The translations under genes and the position numbers were made by a program. Shown piece by piece: positions 27,824 to 37,595 of a stretch of DNA of 64,000 nucleotides. Positions within the stretch are counted from its first letter, which is position 1. Every line of letters begins with the position of its first letter. Source of the stretch: Nitrospirota bacterium. GTDB lineage: Bacteria; Nitrospirota; Nitrospiria; Nitrospirales; Nitrospiraceae. The notes beneath the pieces are model-generated. The model searched no databases and was not told the origin of the DNA. It worked only from the letters and a program-made list of their open reading frames with translations. The stretch is from the NCBI GenBank assembly GCA_026387665.1, contig JAPLLG010000003.1, positions 248,001 through 312,000 of the forward strand, read 5' to 3'.

Positions 27824-29305
27824 CTACTCCTTCTCTGAAACCCTGTGATTCACCGACACCACTAAACAGGTGGCCGTCCCACTGCGGACAGCAAATCGTT
27901 CATCCTGCCTCATGCCCACCACCCACAGAATCCCTTCCGGGGCCACCAATAAGGGAAGCGCCTCACGTCGGTGGCGAGGGACCTTCCGGTCGGTAAAGAA
28001 ATCTTGTAACTTTTTACTATTCCCCTTCATCCCCTGAGGAACAAATCGATCGCCGGCTCGCCAGGACCGAACCACCAAGGGCTCCGAACAACGGTCGGCA
28101 TCGAATACAGCCCGCTGCGAAGACGGAGTCGCACCTCCCTGCTCCGCCTCGCGACGAGCCATACGTTGTACATGAATTTGTTGATTCGTTCCAGCCCAAT
28201 AGACCGTTGAAGGCACGGAAAGACGCAGGCTCTCGCTCTGTCCAAACCCGGAACCAGTTGCATCTTTGCAGGCCCCACCCAGGGGACAAAATCGCACCGA
28301 CTCCTGCTCCAGAATCACAAGGACCTGCTTCAATGAGAGCTGAGCCCCGCCCTTGCCCTTGAGGAAGACCTGTCGGACTGACTCCACCACACGAAGGCTG
28401 CTGGCGCGGCCTTCTTCATCGTAGATCCGTAAGATGGTCCGAACGAGACGCCGTTGCAGGGCGACTGGCAATTCAATGAAGGCCTGGCGATCGACTCGTT
28501 GCTCGCCTCCGGAATCCTGACTCACGAGCCTGCGCACCAGATCGCCCGTCACCTGCTCCAGATATCGTTCATCCTCACGCAAGACATCCGCCTGCCTCTG
28601 CAACAGACGAACGGCAGCCGGCGCCAACTTCGTGACGACAGGCAGGAGTTCCCGCCTGATCCGATTGCGATGGTAGAGCGGCTTCTCGTTGCTCGAATCG
28701 CGGCGATAGGTCAGCCCTTCCTGATCCAAGTAGGCCAGCACCTCCTCGCGGGTGGAGGCCAGGAGCGGACGAATGACTCTGTCCTCACGCACATAGGGCA
28801 TCCCGGCCAACCCGGCCATGCCGGCCCCCCGCAACATCCACATGAGCACCGTTTCCGCCTGGTCGTTGGCCGTATGACCGACCACAATGCGGTCCGCCTC
28901 CACGTCATGGGCCAGTTGCTTCATGAACTCATAGCGCGCGTCACGGGCCATGGCTTGAAGCGAGGAGCGCTGCCGTCGTTTGACGAGCAGAGGCCGATGG
29001 ATGACCAGAGGCAGCTTCCGTTCCTGACAAAAATCTCGAACAAAGGACTCGTCTCCGTCTGACTCCGCTCCCCGCAATCCATAGTTGCAATGGACGACCG
29101 TCACGGTGAGCCGCCAGGATTGGACCAGGCGATAAAGGAGCGACAGCAAGGCCATCGAATCAGGTCCGCCTGACACAGCCACGAGCAGATGCTGGCCCGG
29201 AACGAATAGTTCATGCTGCCGCACCGTTCGAATGAGATGGGTCAATAGGGCCGGTCGTGCGGTCGATCTGGATGACGGCCTCGCCATGGGCGTCTCAACT
29301 GGCAT
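27824..29305 (-). CDS. tilS: tRNA(Ile)-lysidine synthase
   Basis: Modifies C34 of tRNA-Ile(CAU) to lysidine. The 493-residue protein has the N-type ATP pyrophosphatase loop SGGPDS at about 45-50 and HCNYGLRGAESDGDE. The substrate-binding C-terminal domain ends with the PRHRREALPLLV segment. An N-terminal extension of roughly 20 residues precedes the first helix; ATGs at 29305 and 29287 are both possible. It lies 2 nt downstream of ribF. Confidence 0.94.
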   Translation of the reverse strand: MPVETPMARPSSRSTARPALLTHLIRTVRQHELFVPGQHLLVAVSGGPDSMALLSLLYRLVQSWRLTVTVVHCNYGLRGAESDGDESFVRDFCQERKLPLVIHRPLLVKRRQRSSLQAMARDARYEFMKQLAHDVEADRIVVGHTANDQAETVLMWMLRGAGMAGLAGMPYVREDRVIRPLLASTREEVLAYLDQEGLTYRRDSSNEKPLYHRNRIRRELLPVVTKLAPAAVRLLQRQADVLREDERYLEQVTGDLVRRLVSQDSGGEQRVDRQAFIELPVALQRRLVRTILRIYDEEGRASSLRVVESVRQVFLKGKGGAQLSLKQVLVILEQESVRFCPLGGACKDATGSGFGQSESLRLSVPSTVYWAGTNQQIHVQRMARREAEQGGATPSSQRAVFDADRCSEPLVVRSWRAGDRFVPQGMKGNSKKLQDFFTDRKVPRHRREALPLLVAPEGILWVVGMRQDERFAVRSGTATCLVVSVNHRVSEKE

Positions 29306-29307
29306 GG

Positions 29308-30255
29308 TTACGGAACTCCCTGCGGAATATTGCGCAAGCTGACGCGAGCCTGTTCCACATCACGGACAATTTGCTTCGACAACTCCTCGGCCGAGGCAAA
29401 GGTATGGTCGCCCCGCACCCGCGAGACAAACTGCACGGTAATTTCCTGGCCGTAGAGATCGCAGGAGTGATCCAGGAGATTAACCTCAATGAGCCGCTCG
29501 CCCGCGCCAAAGGTCGGTCTGGTCCCGATATAGGCGATGGCGTCATAGACCTCCGCCCCATGCACCGCCCGCGCAGCATAGACTCCATCCGGCGGCACGA
29601 CACGCTCAGCCGGGATGCGCAGATTGGCCGTGGGCCAACCAAGCGCCTGGCCCTGTTGCATCCCGCGCACCACGGGGCCTCTGATTCCATAGGTTCGTCC
29701 GAGCAGCGTGGCAGCCCGATCAACATGCCCGGCCTGAATGAGCTGGCGAATTCTGGTCGAACTCACCACGTCCCCCTCGACCATCACAGGCATCACAGGA
29801 TGCACGAGAAAATCGTACTGGTCGCCAAGACGCACCAGGTCGTCGATATGGCCTGCCCGCCCCTTCCCGAAGGCAAAGTGATTCCCCACGAACAATTCAG
29901 CCAGGGTGAGAGACCGATGCAGAATGTCTGAGGCAAATTGATCCGGGCTCATCGCCGCGAAGGTGGGAGTAAAGTCCAGGAAGACCACTTCATCGATCCC
30001 TGCCGCTTCGAGATGCGCCAGCTTTTCCTCGGGACTAGTCAGAAAGCGAAGATCGACATGGGGCGCAAGAATTTTCACCGGATGAGGCTCGAAGGTCAAT
30101 ACGAGTGCGGTTCCCTGTGACTTCCTGGCCGTCTCGACCACCGTCTGCAACAGCGCCCGATGACCAAGATGGTGCCCATCGAAATTGCCAATCGTGGCGA
30201 CCGGATAGGCCCGAGGAGCACGTTCGCCGGACAGCCCACGCGTGACTTTCAACAT
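29308..30255 (-). CDS. ribF: Bifunctional riboflavin kinase / FAD synthetase
   Basis: Converts riboflavin to FMN and then FAD. The 315-residue protein has an N-terminal nucleotidyltransferase domain with IGNFDGHHLGHRALL and the ISSTRIR-like VVSSTRIRQLI. A C-terminal flavokinase domain has GWPTANLRIP and NLLDHSCDLYGQEI. It lies between hemB and tilS with gaps of 5 and 2 nt, so it belongs to the same long transcription unit. Confidence 0.95.
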   Translation of the reverse strand: MLKVTRGLSGERAPRAYPVATIGNFDGHHLGHRALLQTVVETARKSQGTALVLTFEPHPVKILAPHVDLRFLTSPEEKLAHLEAAGIDEVVFLDFTPTFAAMSPDQFASDILHRSLTLAELFVGNHFAFGKGRAGHIDDLVRLGDQYDFLVHPVMPVMVEGDVVSSTRIRQLIQAGHVDRAATLLGRTYGIRGPVVRGMQQGQALGWPTANLRIPAERVVPPDGVYAARAVHGAEVYDAIAYIGTRPTFGAGERLIEVNLLDHSCDLYGQEITVQFVSRVRGDHTFASAEELSKQIVRDVEQARVSLRNIPQGVP

Positions 30256-30260
30256 GGTCG

Positions 30261-31232
30261 TCAGCGGAGAAGACGCGCGGCGTCTTTAGCGAAGTAAGTC
30301 AGAATGAGATCCGCGCCGGCCCGTTTGATCGAGAGCAAGGATTCCATCATGGCGCGCGACTCGTCGAGCCAGCCGGCGTTGGCGGCTGCCTTGATCATGC
30401 TGTACTCCCCACTCACCTGATAGGCCGCCACTGGCAGCAGGATCTGGTCTCTGGCCGCGGCAATGATGTCGAGATAGGGCAGAGCCGGCTTCACCATGAT
30501 GATATCGGCCCCCTCTTCGACATCGAGGGCAATCTCACGAAGGGCTTCCCGGCGGTTGGCCGGATCCATTTGATAGGATTGCCGATCGCCGAATTGCGGG
30601 CTCGAAAAGGCCGCATCCCGGAAGGGCGCATAAAAGCAGGAGGCAAACTTGGCGGCATAGGCCATGATCGGCAACTCGGTAAACCCTGCCTGATCCAATT
30701 CCGCCCTGATCGCCGCAACCCGCCCATCCATCATATCGGACGGGGCTACCATGTCGGCTCCAGCCTGCGCATGGGTCAGGGCCATGGCACGAAGACAGTC
30801 TAAGGTTTCATCGTTGAGGATGCGTCCATCCTTCACGACCCCGCAGTGGCCATGGTCGGTATATTCGTCGATGCAGACATCGGTCACGACCATCAGGCCC
30901 GGCACATGGTCCTTCACCGCCTTGACGGCCCGCTGCACGATGCCGTTCGGATCGTAGCCGGAGCTCCCCTTCGCATCCTTCCGATCCGGAATCCCGAAGA
31001 GGATGATACCGGGAATTCCCAACGCCGCAATCTCGCCCGCCTCCTTCACCAAGAGATCGACCGAAAGCCGGAACTGGCCCGGCATCGAGACGATCTCCTC
31101 ACGGCGGTTGCGCCCTTCGACGACGAACAGCGGATAGATGAAATCGGAAGGGGACAGGCTCGTCTCCCGCACCATGCGACGAAATCCCTCGTGCTGCCGC
31201 AACCGCCTGAGCCGCTGAATTGGAAAGGCCAT
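30261..31232 (-). CDS. hemB: Delta-aminolevulinic acid dehydratase (porphobilinogen synthase)
   Basis: Condenses two 5-aminolevulinates to porphobilinogen. The 323-residue barrel has catalytic lysines at about 195 (AYAAKFAS) and 248 ([10 protein letters not shown]). The metal loop reads [14 protein letters not shown]: Cys120, Asp122 and Cys130, so the middle cysteine of the classical three-Cys zinc site is Asp. This suggests altered or Mg-assisted metal use. It is 4 nt downstream of the CBS gene in the tetrapyrrole run. Confidence 0.96.
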   Translation of the reverse strand: MAFPIQRLRRLRQHEGFRRMVRETSLSPSDFIYPLFVVEGRNRREEIVSMPGQFRLSVDLLVKEAGEIAALGIPGIILFGIPDRKDAKGSSGYDPNGIVQRAVKAVKDHVPGLMVVTDVCIDEYTDHGHCGVVKDGRILNDETLDCLRAMALTHAQAGADMVAPSDMMDGRVAAIRAELDQAGFTELPIMAYAAKFASCFYAPFRDAAFSSPQFGDRQSYQMDPANRREALREIALDVEEGADIIMVKPALPYLDIIAAARDQILLPVAAYQVSGEYSMIKAAANAGWLDESRAMMESLLSIKRAGADLILTYFAKDAARLLR

Positions 31233-31236
31233 CGGA

Positions 31237-31629
31237 TTACTTCCTCGGAAGATTCGTTAAGAACACCACGAGGTCGCGGACGGAAATCATGCCCACCAAC
31301 TTGCCGTCCTTCGTCACGCCGAGATGGCGGAGATGCGTTTGGGCCATCAGATCGTTGGCATCCAAGAGAGTCTTGTTCTCCTCGATCGTCAAGAGCGGAG
31401 CCGACATAATCTGTTCGACCGTCGTCTTGTGGGTGTCTGCTCCTGCCGCGACCACCCGCCGAACCATATCGGTATCGGTCAGGATGCCGACGACTTCCTT
31501 CCCATTCGTCACGAAGAGGCTGCCGATCCCGCGATCCCGCATGATACGCGCCGCCGTCTGGACATCCGTATCCCGCTCAACCGTAATAAATTTCTCTTTC
31601 GGAACCATGAACGACTTCACTGCAACCAT
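31237..31629 (-). CDS. CBS-domain-pair protein
   Basis: A 130-residue protein made only of two CBS motifs (Bateman module): residues about 10-60 with [19 protein letters not shown], and about 75-127 with [19 protein letters not shown]. Such modules bind adenine nucleotides and usually report energy state. The gene lies inside the heme gene cluster, 4 nt before hemB. A role in tuning tetrapyrrole synthesis is only inference. A paralogue is at 57439-57873. Confidence 0.88.
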   Translation of the reverse strand: MVAVKSFMVPKEKFITVERDTDVQTAARIMRDRGIGSLFVTNGKEVVGILTDTDMVRRVVAAGADTHKTTVEQIMSAPLLTIEENKTLLDANDLMAQTHLRHLGVTKDGKLVGMISVRDLVVFLTNLPRK

Positions 31630-31677
31630 GAGATCTCCTCCTTACTAATCAGTCCGTTTCTCGCCGTCTACTCTTGC

Positions 31678-33243
31678 CTATCCATGCGTCGGGACGGCTA
31701 CGCGCGCCCCTTCACTGAAATGTTTCACAATGGCCTCGGCCAATGCCGGTACGGTATTTTCTGCCGGCATGATCGTGACCGTCAACCCATATTCCTCGGC
31801 CGTGCGAGCCGTGATCGGTCCAATACAGGCAATCGCCACCTGCGCCACTAATCGTCGGACTGTTTCCTGCCCGCCAAAGAGCTCCACGAAATTGCGCACG
31901 GTGGAAGAACTCGTGAAGGTAAGCGCCGCCACCGACCCATCCTGAAGCTGCTGCGTCAACGCCGAGACATCGACGGTGGGCACGATTGTGCGATAGACGG
32001 GAATCACATCGACGATCGCCCCCAGCTCACGCAACTGCTCCGGCAAGATTTCGCGCGCCACTTCCGCACGGGGAATCAAGATCCGATTGCCTCGAATTCC
32101 CACCTGGGCCAGGACGGCGATGACCCCTTCTGCTTGAAACTCGGCCGGTACGAGATCCGCCGTCAACCCATGAGTCTTCAGTTCCTGTGCCGTGCGTGGC
32201 CCGATGGCACAGAGACGAAGATTCGCCAAAGCCCGCGCATCTTTTCCTGCCACCTGGAGCCGATCCATAAAAGGTCCCACCCCGTTCACGCTGGTGAAGA
32301 TCAGCCACTGATAGGTCCCGAGACGAGCAATCGCATCATCGAGCGCCTGCCAACTGGCCGGGGGCACGATCTGAATCGTCGGCACTTCGACCGGCTCCGC
32401 TCCATAGGCGGCCAGCAACTGGGAAAATTCCTTCGCCTGTTCCTGCGCCCTGGTCAGCACGATCCGCTTGCCAAAGAGCGGCTTGGCTTCAAACCAGTTC
32501 AGCTGCCCTCGCAATCGCACGACCTCGCCCACCACGATCACCGTCGGCGGCTCGAGCTGCGCCGCTTCGGTTTTGTCGACAATATCGGCCAGGGTCCCCA
32601 CGATCGTCTGTTGATCGGCCTTGGTCCCCCAACGGATCGCCGCCACCGGCTGATCGGACGCACGCCCTTCCGCCAGTAAGTGGGCCACGATCGACGGGAG
32701 ATTCTTCATGCCCATCATGAACACGAGGGTGCCGGACACATTAGCCAACTTCGGCCATTCCAACAGGGTTTCCGGTTTGGTCGGGTCTTCGTGGCCGGTC
32801 ACGAATGTCACAGTGGAGGCCAAGGTGCGATGGGTCACAGGAATGCCGGCATAGGCCGGCACGGCAACGGCCGCCGTCACACCGGACACAATTTCAAACT
32901 CGACCCCTGCCGCGGCCATCGCTTCCGCCTCTTCGCCCCCGCGCCCGAACACAAAGGGGTCGCCGCCCTTGAGGCGGACCACCACATTCCCCGCTTTGGC
33001 CCGTTCGATGAGCAGTCGATTGATATCGGCTTGATCTCGATACTGCCCGCGTCCCCGCCGACCGATATACAGGCGCTGCGCCGTGGCCGGAGCATACTGA
33101 AGCAACACAGGATTGGCGAGATAATCGTAGAGCACGACATCCGCCTGCTCCAGACATTCCTTGCCTTTCAGCGTCAAGAGACCCGGGTCGCCAGGCCCCG
33201 CTCCGACTAAATAGACTTTCCCGGACTTGCTCTGTGTCGTCAT
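31678..33243 (-). CDS. Fused uroporphyrinogen-III C-methyltransferase / uroporphyrinogen-III synthase
   Basis: A 521-residue fusion. Residues about 1-250 are the SUMT methylase (YLVGAGPGDPGLLTLKG start; VRLKGGDPFVFGRGGEEAE) that makes precorrin-2. Residues about 258-505 are uroporphyrinogen-III synthase (HemD), with GKRIVLTRAQEQAKEF and ALTFTSSSTVRNF. The fusion channels the branch point toward siroheme or corrin synthesis. It overlaps hemC by ATGA. The next enzyme, precorrin-2 dehydrogenase, is encoded 20 kb away at 52844. The usual names are cobA-hemD. Confidence 0.95.
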   Translation of the reverse strand: MTTQSKSGKVYLVGAGPGDPGLLTLKGKECLEQADVVLYDYLANPVLLQYAPATAQRLYIGRRGRGQYRDQADINRLLIERAKAGNVVVRLKGGDPFVFGRGGEEAEAMAAAGVEFEIVSGVTAAVAVPAYAGIPVTHRTLASTVTFVTGHEDPTKPETLLEWPKLANVSGTLVFMMGMKNLPSIVAHLLAEGRASDQPVAAIRWGTKADQQTIVGTLADIVDKTEAAQLEPPTVIVVGEVVRLRGQLNWFEAKPLFGKRIVLTRAQEQAKEFSQLLAAYGAEPVEVPTIQIVPPASWQALDDAIARLGTYQWLIFTSVNGVGPFMDRLQVAGKDARALANLRLCAIGPRTAQELKTHGLTADLVPAEFQAEGVIAVLAQVGIRGNRILIPRAEVAREILPEQLRELGAIVDVIPVYRTIVPTVDVSALTQQLQDGSVAALTFTSSSTVRNFVELFGGQETVRRLVAQVAIACIGPITARTAEEYGLTVTIMPAENTVPALAEAIVKHFSEGARVAVPTHG

Positions 33244-34187
33244 GCCGTCCCGTAGATGGCGCGAAGAATTTTGTCGGCGCCGCGCTCGAGCAACTGCTCC
33301 GCAAGCTGAATGCCGATCGACTCAGGATCTTGGATACTGCCTTCCGCCCGATCGCGAATGAGCTCCTTCCCGTCCACGCTGGCCACCACTCCCTCCACGA
33401 TCACCTTCGTCCCGGCCAAGGTGGCATGGGCCGCGATCGGAACCTGGCAGCCACCTTGGAGCCGATGGAGCAGGGCCCGTTCAGCCAGGACAGCGGTCTG
33501 ACTTGGCGCATGATTCAAGCCGCTCAACAGCGAACGAATAAAGAGATCGTCGCTCCGGCCCTCGATGCCCAGCGCCCCCTGGCCGATGGCAGGCAAACAG
33601 ATCTCCGGCGCAATGTACTCCGTGATCTCATGCCCCCAGTCCAATCGACGGAGCCCGGCCGCGGCGAGCACAATGGCGTCGAACTGGCCCTCGCGTAATT
33701 TCTTGAGACGGGTATCCAGGTTCCCGCGCAACATGACAATCGTGAGATCGGGCCTGGCATGCAGAAGTTGCGATTGGCGGCGCAGGCTGCTGGTGCCGAT
33801 TCTGGCACCCAAAGGAAGATCCGCAAACGACCGTCCTTCCCGGCTGATCAGAGCATCCCTGGGATCCTCGCGGGGAGGCACACAGAGAATGGCCAATCCT
33901 TCTGGCAGCTCCGTCGGCACATCTTTCATGCTATGCACCGCCAGATCGATCTCGCCGCTCAAGAGGGCTTCCTCGATCTCCTTGACGAACAGACCCTTCC
34001 CGCCGATTTGCGCCAACGGGACGTCGAGAATCTTATCTCCCGATGTCTGGATGCGGCGCAGCGTCACCGTTACATGCGGAGCCAGCGCACGCAACTGCGC
34101 CTGCACCCATTCGCTCTGATGCACCGCCAGTTTGCTGCCCCTGGTTCCCAGCACGACGGACGATCGTTCATGACTGACTTTCGACAT
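33240..34187 (-). CDS. hemC: Hydroxymethylbilane synthase
   Basis: Polymerises four porphobilinogens on a dipyrromethane cofactor. The 315-residue protein has RGSKLAVHQSEWVQ at the start and the substrate-binding Asp loop HSMKDVPTELPEGL. The cofactor-carrying Cys247 lies in HRLQGGCQVPIAAHA. It lies between the zinc-ribbon gene and the cobA-hemD fusion, overlapping the latter by 4 nt. Confidence 0.96.
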   Translation of the reverse strand: MSKVSHERSSVVLGTRGSKLAVHQSEWVQAQLRALAPHVTVTLRRIQTSGDKILDVPLAQIGGKGLFVKEIEEALLSGEIDLAVHSMKDVPTELPEGLAILCVPPREDPRDALISREGRSFADLPLGARIGTSSLRRQSQLLHARPDLTIVMLRGNLDTRLKKLREGQFDAIVLAAAGLRRLDWGHEITEYIAPEICLPAIGQGALGIEGRSDDLFIRSLLSGLNHAPSQTAVLAERALLHRLQGGCQVPIAAHATLAGTKVIVEGVVASVDGKELIRDRAEGSIQDPESIGIQLAEQLLERGADKILRAIYGTA

Positions 34188-34196
34188 GGCTCCCTT

Positions 34197-34520
34197 TCAC
34201 CGGCTCACATCATGATACGGGGTATGAAACGTCGCAGATCCTTTGCGCCCAGGAAGTTTCTCAGAACCCTCGCGGTCCGGCCGTGATGTCTCGCTGGAGA
34301 GAGTTCCGCTGACAAAACTCCGATAGGACGACGAAGCCAATAAAAAGCTGATCAAGCCGAGAATCGACAGGAGATACACGAGCACATCCCATCGCACGCC
34401 CTCACGTTCACGATAATCGAACCCGCAGGCCGGGCAATCGGGCAAGGGGTCATGCCCCAAGTACGTCTTTCGACACTTGGGACAGACAAAGAGTTTCGGT
34501 CCCTTGCTGGCGGTTCCCAT
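34197..34520 (-). CDS. Zinc-ribbon protein with one membrane helix
   Basis: A 107-residue protein with an N-terminal zinc ribbon (CPKCRKTYLGHDPLPDCPACG, Cys pairs about 13/16 and 29/32), one transmembrane helix (VLVYLLSILGLISFLLASSS) and a polar C-terminal tail. The family is not recognised. Its place between hemA and hemC (12 and 9 nt gaps) makes it part of the heme operon; a role in that pathway or in metal sensing is unproven. Confidence 0.75.
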   Translation of the reverse strand: MGTASKGPKLFVCPKCRKTYLGHDPLPDCPACGFDYREREGVRWDVLVYLLSILGLISFLLASSSYRSFVSGTLSSETSRPDREGSEKLPGRKGSATFHTPYHDVSR

Positions 34521-34532
34521 ACCAATAGCCGC

Positions 34533-35924
34533 TCAATGATCCGGCCTCTTCGAACCGGCTCTCGGGATCATCGCTTCAGTATCCTTGCTCTCGTCTTGCG
34601 GTAATACACCGGCCCCCGACGCAGAAGAGGCATTCTCATTGACGGCGAAGAGGGCCTGGTCCCCGAGACTGAAAAACCGTCTCGCCGCCTCGACGAAGGC
34701 GGCTCCGTCCGAGGAATTCACCTCGGCCTTCAACGTCACCATCGTATTATGAATCAGCTTGTTCACGATCGATGAGGCCATCGCCTCGACCAATTCCCGC
34801 TCCGACGCGGACAGATTCGCCAAGCGCCCCAAGGTCTTCTCGACCTCCACGCGCTTGATGTCATCGGCTTTCGTGCGAAGCGCCATGATGGTGGGGGTCA
34901 CTTCGAGCGACTGGAGCCATTGCCTGACAACCCCGACTTCATCCACCACCATCCGCTCGGCCTTCTCGGCCTCCTGTAAGCGGCCCCCGCGATTCTGCTC
35001 GACCCGCGCTTTCAAATCGTCAATGTCGAAGAGGAAGGCATTATCCACATGGCGCACGGCCGGATCGATATTGCGTGGAACCGAAATATCGATCAAGAAC
35101 ATCGGACGATTCTTCCGTTGCCGGACCGAGCGCTGCACGTCATCCTCGCTCACAAGATAATGGGCGGCGCCAGTCGACACCAAAACGATATCGGCCGAGG
35201 CCATGTCCTCCCGAAACTGCTCGAAAGAAACCGCGGTGCCGCCGAACCGCTCGGCCAACTCCAACCCATGTTGCGGATTCCTGGTCGTCACCCGCACATG
35301 GCGAACGCCGCTGGCAATAAAATGTCTGGCCGCCAGCTTGGCCATCTCCCCCGCCCCCACCAGCAAGACCGTCTTCTCGCTCAAATCAGAAAAAATCTTC
35401 TTGGCCAGTTCGACCGCCGCATAGCTGACCGACACCGCCATCTCGGAGATCTTCGTTTCCGTCCGCACACGTTTGGCGACGGAGATCGCCTTCTTCACGA
35501 CCTTGTTTAAAATGATGCCTGTCGACTTATGCGTGAGCGCGGCCTCGAAGGCATCTTTAATTTGCCCGAGAATCTGCGATTCGCCGATGATCATGGAGTC
35601 AAGACTGGAGGCCACGCGGAACAAATGGTTGATCGCCCGGTCCCCTTGGTGCCAATACAGATGAGGCGTCAGTTGCTCCGAGGAGAGCGACAGGTGGGCA
35701 TCGGCCAGAAACTCCTGGATGCGCCCATAGCCGGCTTCGATCTCATCCACGACGGCATAGACTTCGACGCGATTACAGGTCGACAGCAAGATCCCCTCCC
35801 GCACCCCTTGATACGAGCAGAGACGGGTTAGGGCTTCGCCCATCCGGCTTTCAGGAACCGCGAGCTTCTCGCGGATTTCCACCGGGGCGGTCTTATGGCT
35901 TAACCCAACAACAACAATATGCAT
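34533..35924 (-). CDS. hemA: Glutamyl-tRNA reductase
   Basis: First committed step of C5-pathway tetrapyrrole synthesis, reducing glutamyl-tRNA to glutamate 1-semialdehyde. It is 463 residues from the ATG at 35924, which gives the family start HIVVVGLSHKTAPVEIR and a 1-nt gap to the upstream gene. A longer frame to 35963 is unlikely. The catalytic Cys50 is in STCNRVEVYAV, the NADPH domain has GAGEMAKLAARHF, and the C-terminal dimerisation helices are present. Confidence 0.95.
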   Translation of the reverse strand: MHIVVVGLSHKTAPVEIREKLAVPESRMGEALTRLCSYQGVREGILLSTCNRVEVYAVVDEIEAGYGRIQEFLADAHLSLSSEQLTPHLYWHQGDRAINHLFRVASSLDSMIIGESQILGQIKDAFEAALTHKSTGIILNKVVKKAISVAKRVRTETKISEMAVSVSYAAVELAKKIFSDLSEKTVLLVGAGEMAKLAARHFIASGVRHVRVTTRNPQHGLELAERFGGTAVSFEQFREDMASADIVLVSTGAAHYLVSEDDVQRSVRQRKNRPMFLIDISVPRNIDPAVRHVDNAFLFDIDDLKARVEQNRGGRLQEAEKAERMVVDEVGVVRQWLQSLEVTPTIMALRTKADDIKRVEVEKTLGRLANLSASERELVEAMASSIVNKLIHNTMVTLKAEVNSSDGAAFVEAARRFFSLGDQALFAVNENASSASGAGVLPQDESKDTEAMIPRAGSKRPDH

Positions 35925-35925
35925 C

Positions 35926-36729
35926 TCAAGACACCGGTCCATGACTCTTGAGGACCACGCCAATGAGGGTCAGGAGCACCCCGGCGAACCCGATGATCGT
36001 CAAATAGGCTGCCCGCTTGGCTCTCCAGCCCATGGTCAATCGTCCCATCAGCACGGCAAAATAGAACATCCACGTCACCAACGCCCAGGTTTGCTCGGGG
36101 TTCCAATTCAGATACGACCCTCGCGAAAACTCGGCGGACAGCGCGCCGGTAATGATGCCGAGCGTCAAGAGCGGAAATCCCATCACGATCGACTGTTGAC
36201 TCAGATGATCCAGGAAATCCAAGGCGGGCAATTTCGAATAGAGGGTGTTAAACCGTTTGGACTTGAGAAGTCCGTCCTGAATCAGATACATGACACCAGC
36301 CACAAAGGCCACGGCAAATCCCACGGTGCCGAGCATGCTCAGGGTGACGTGGACCCACAGGGTTCGAAACACCGGGGTCAATGTCGGAGCCGTGTCCGGC
36401 AAGGCCGCGGCAGAGACGAGCGAGACCAGCGCCAACGGAACGATGAACGACCCCAACACATGCAGCCGATGGCGAAACTCCACGGCAAGGAAAACAAGAA
36501 TCAGCATCCAGGAAAAAAACGACAGGGCTTCATGGAAGTCTGGCGGCGAAACATCTGTCGCGCCAACCATCCGCGCCACGAGCGCGATCGTATGGGCGGC
36601 AAACCCGACTGCCGTCATACCAAGCGAGACTTTTGACAGGGCTTTCGAGGGCCAGAGCAAGTAGGCAAGAAAGGAAACGGTGGCCGCAAAATAGAGGGCC
36701 ATCGTCACCACGAAAAACATGGCGGCCAT
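35926..36729 (-). CDS. CcsA/HemX-like cytochrome c assembly family membrane protein
   Basis: A 267-residue polytopic protein with about eight helices. The conserved segment NWNPEQTWALVTWMFYF (about 210-226) is the family hallmark of CcsA/CcmC/HemX proteins. The gene immediately precedes hemA, as hemX does in many bacteria. HemX-like proteins influence glutamyl-tRNA reductase level or heme delivery; which applies here cannot be told. It is the first gene of the long minus-strand tetrapyrrole run, divergent from rsmI. Confidence 0.85.
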   Translation of the reverse strand: MAAMFFVVTMALYFAATVSFLAYLLWPSKALSKVSLGMTAVGFAAHTIALVARMVGATDVSPPDFHEALSFFSWMLILVFLAVEFRHRLHVLGSFIVPLALVSLVSAAALPDTAPTLTPVFRTLWVHVTLSMLGTVGFAVAFVAGVMYLIQDGLLKSKRFNTLYSKLPALDFLDHLSQQSIVMGFPLLTLGIITGALSAEFSRGSYLNWNPEQTWALVTWMFYFAVLMGRLTMGWRAKRAAYLTIIGFAGVLLTLIGVVLKSHGPVS

Positions 36730-36791
36730 AGAGGTCTATCCTCTCAACTTTTCAGGACAAACAGACGGGCGATAAACAAGGAATTATATCG

Positions 36792-37595
36792 ATGGCGCGA
36801 GATGGGAGTCAACAAAACGATCGTAATCTGAAAGGCAAGACCGCCACGTCCCGCTTATCCGGCACACTCTACATCGTCGGCACACCGATTGGCCACCCTG
36901 ACGACATCACGTTGCGGGCTCTTGCGATCCTGCGCAGCGTATCGATTATTGCGTCCGAGGACCCTCGAGAAACCCAACGGCTCCTCACCCACCATGGCAT
37001 TACCGCCACCGTCACGAGCTACGGCCCGCTCAATCGCCAGGAGAAAGTGCCACTCCTGCTGCACCGGCTCGCCCAGGGGCAGGATGTTGCTCTCGTTTCA
37101 GATAACGGCAACCCCGTGATCTACGACCCGGGCAGTCAGTTAGTGGCTGCGGCTCATCACGCAGGAATCCCGGTCAAAATCATTCCAGGCCCCTCTGCCA
37201 TGACGGCCGCGACTGCGATCTCAGGCTTCTCCGGTGACGCGATCATCTTCGAGGGAAAACTTCCTTCAACCAGCGATCGTCTCTCAAAACATCTCTCTCA
37301 ATTCCGCACAGAACGAAGAACTCTCGCCTTCTACGTGGATCCAGGAGCCCTCACCAGGTTGATAAAAACCCTGGCGCAAATACTCCCAACCAGACAAGTG
37401 GCTATCGCCATAAATCTCACCACGAACCAAGAAGCGCTCTTCCGCGGAACGCCTACGGGCCTGCTCCAAGAGATCGGACGAGTGCCCAGAGACTCAGCTG
37501 TGACGGTCGTGATTGAAGGAGATGGGGCGGGAAACCAAATCAAACAAAAAAAAGGAAAACAACCTCGCGCTACTCCCCTTCACGGCGGCGAATGA
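36792..37595 (+). CDS. rsmI: 16S rRNA (cytidine-1402-2'-O)-methyltransferase
   Basis: Methylates C1402 of 16S rRNA, in the tetrapyrrole methylase fold family. The 267-residue protein has LYIVGTPIGHPDDITLRAL near residue 26, then SEDPRETQRLLTHHGI and the SDNGNPVIYDPG loop followed by PGPSAMTAA. Several positions differ from the common signatures (for example GHPDD and SDNGNP), so it is a somewhat divergent member. The ATG at 36792 follows AAGGAAT. Its 3' end overlaps the convergent TusA-like gene by 26 nt. Confidence 0.85.
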   Translation: MARDGSQQNDRNLKGKTATSRLSGTLYIVGTPIGHPDDITLRALAILRSVSIIASEDPRETQRLLTHHGITATVTSYGPLNRQEKVPLLLHRLAQGQDVALVSDNGNPVIYDPGSQLVAAAHHAGIPVKIIPGPSAMTAATAISGFSGDAIIFEGKLPSTSDRLSKHLSQFRTERRTLAFYVDPGALTRLIKTLAQILPTRQVAIAINLTTNQEALFRGTPTGLLQEIGRVPRDSAVTVVIEGDGAGNQIKQKKGKQPRATPLHGGE

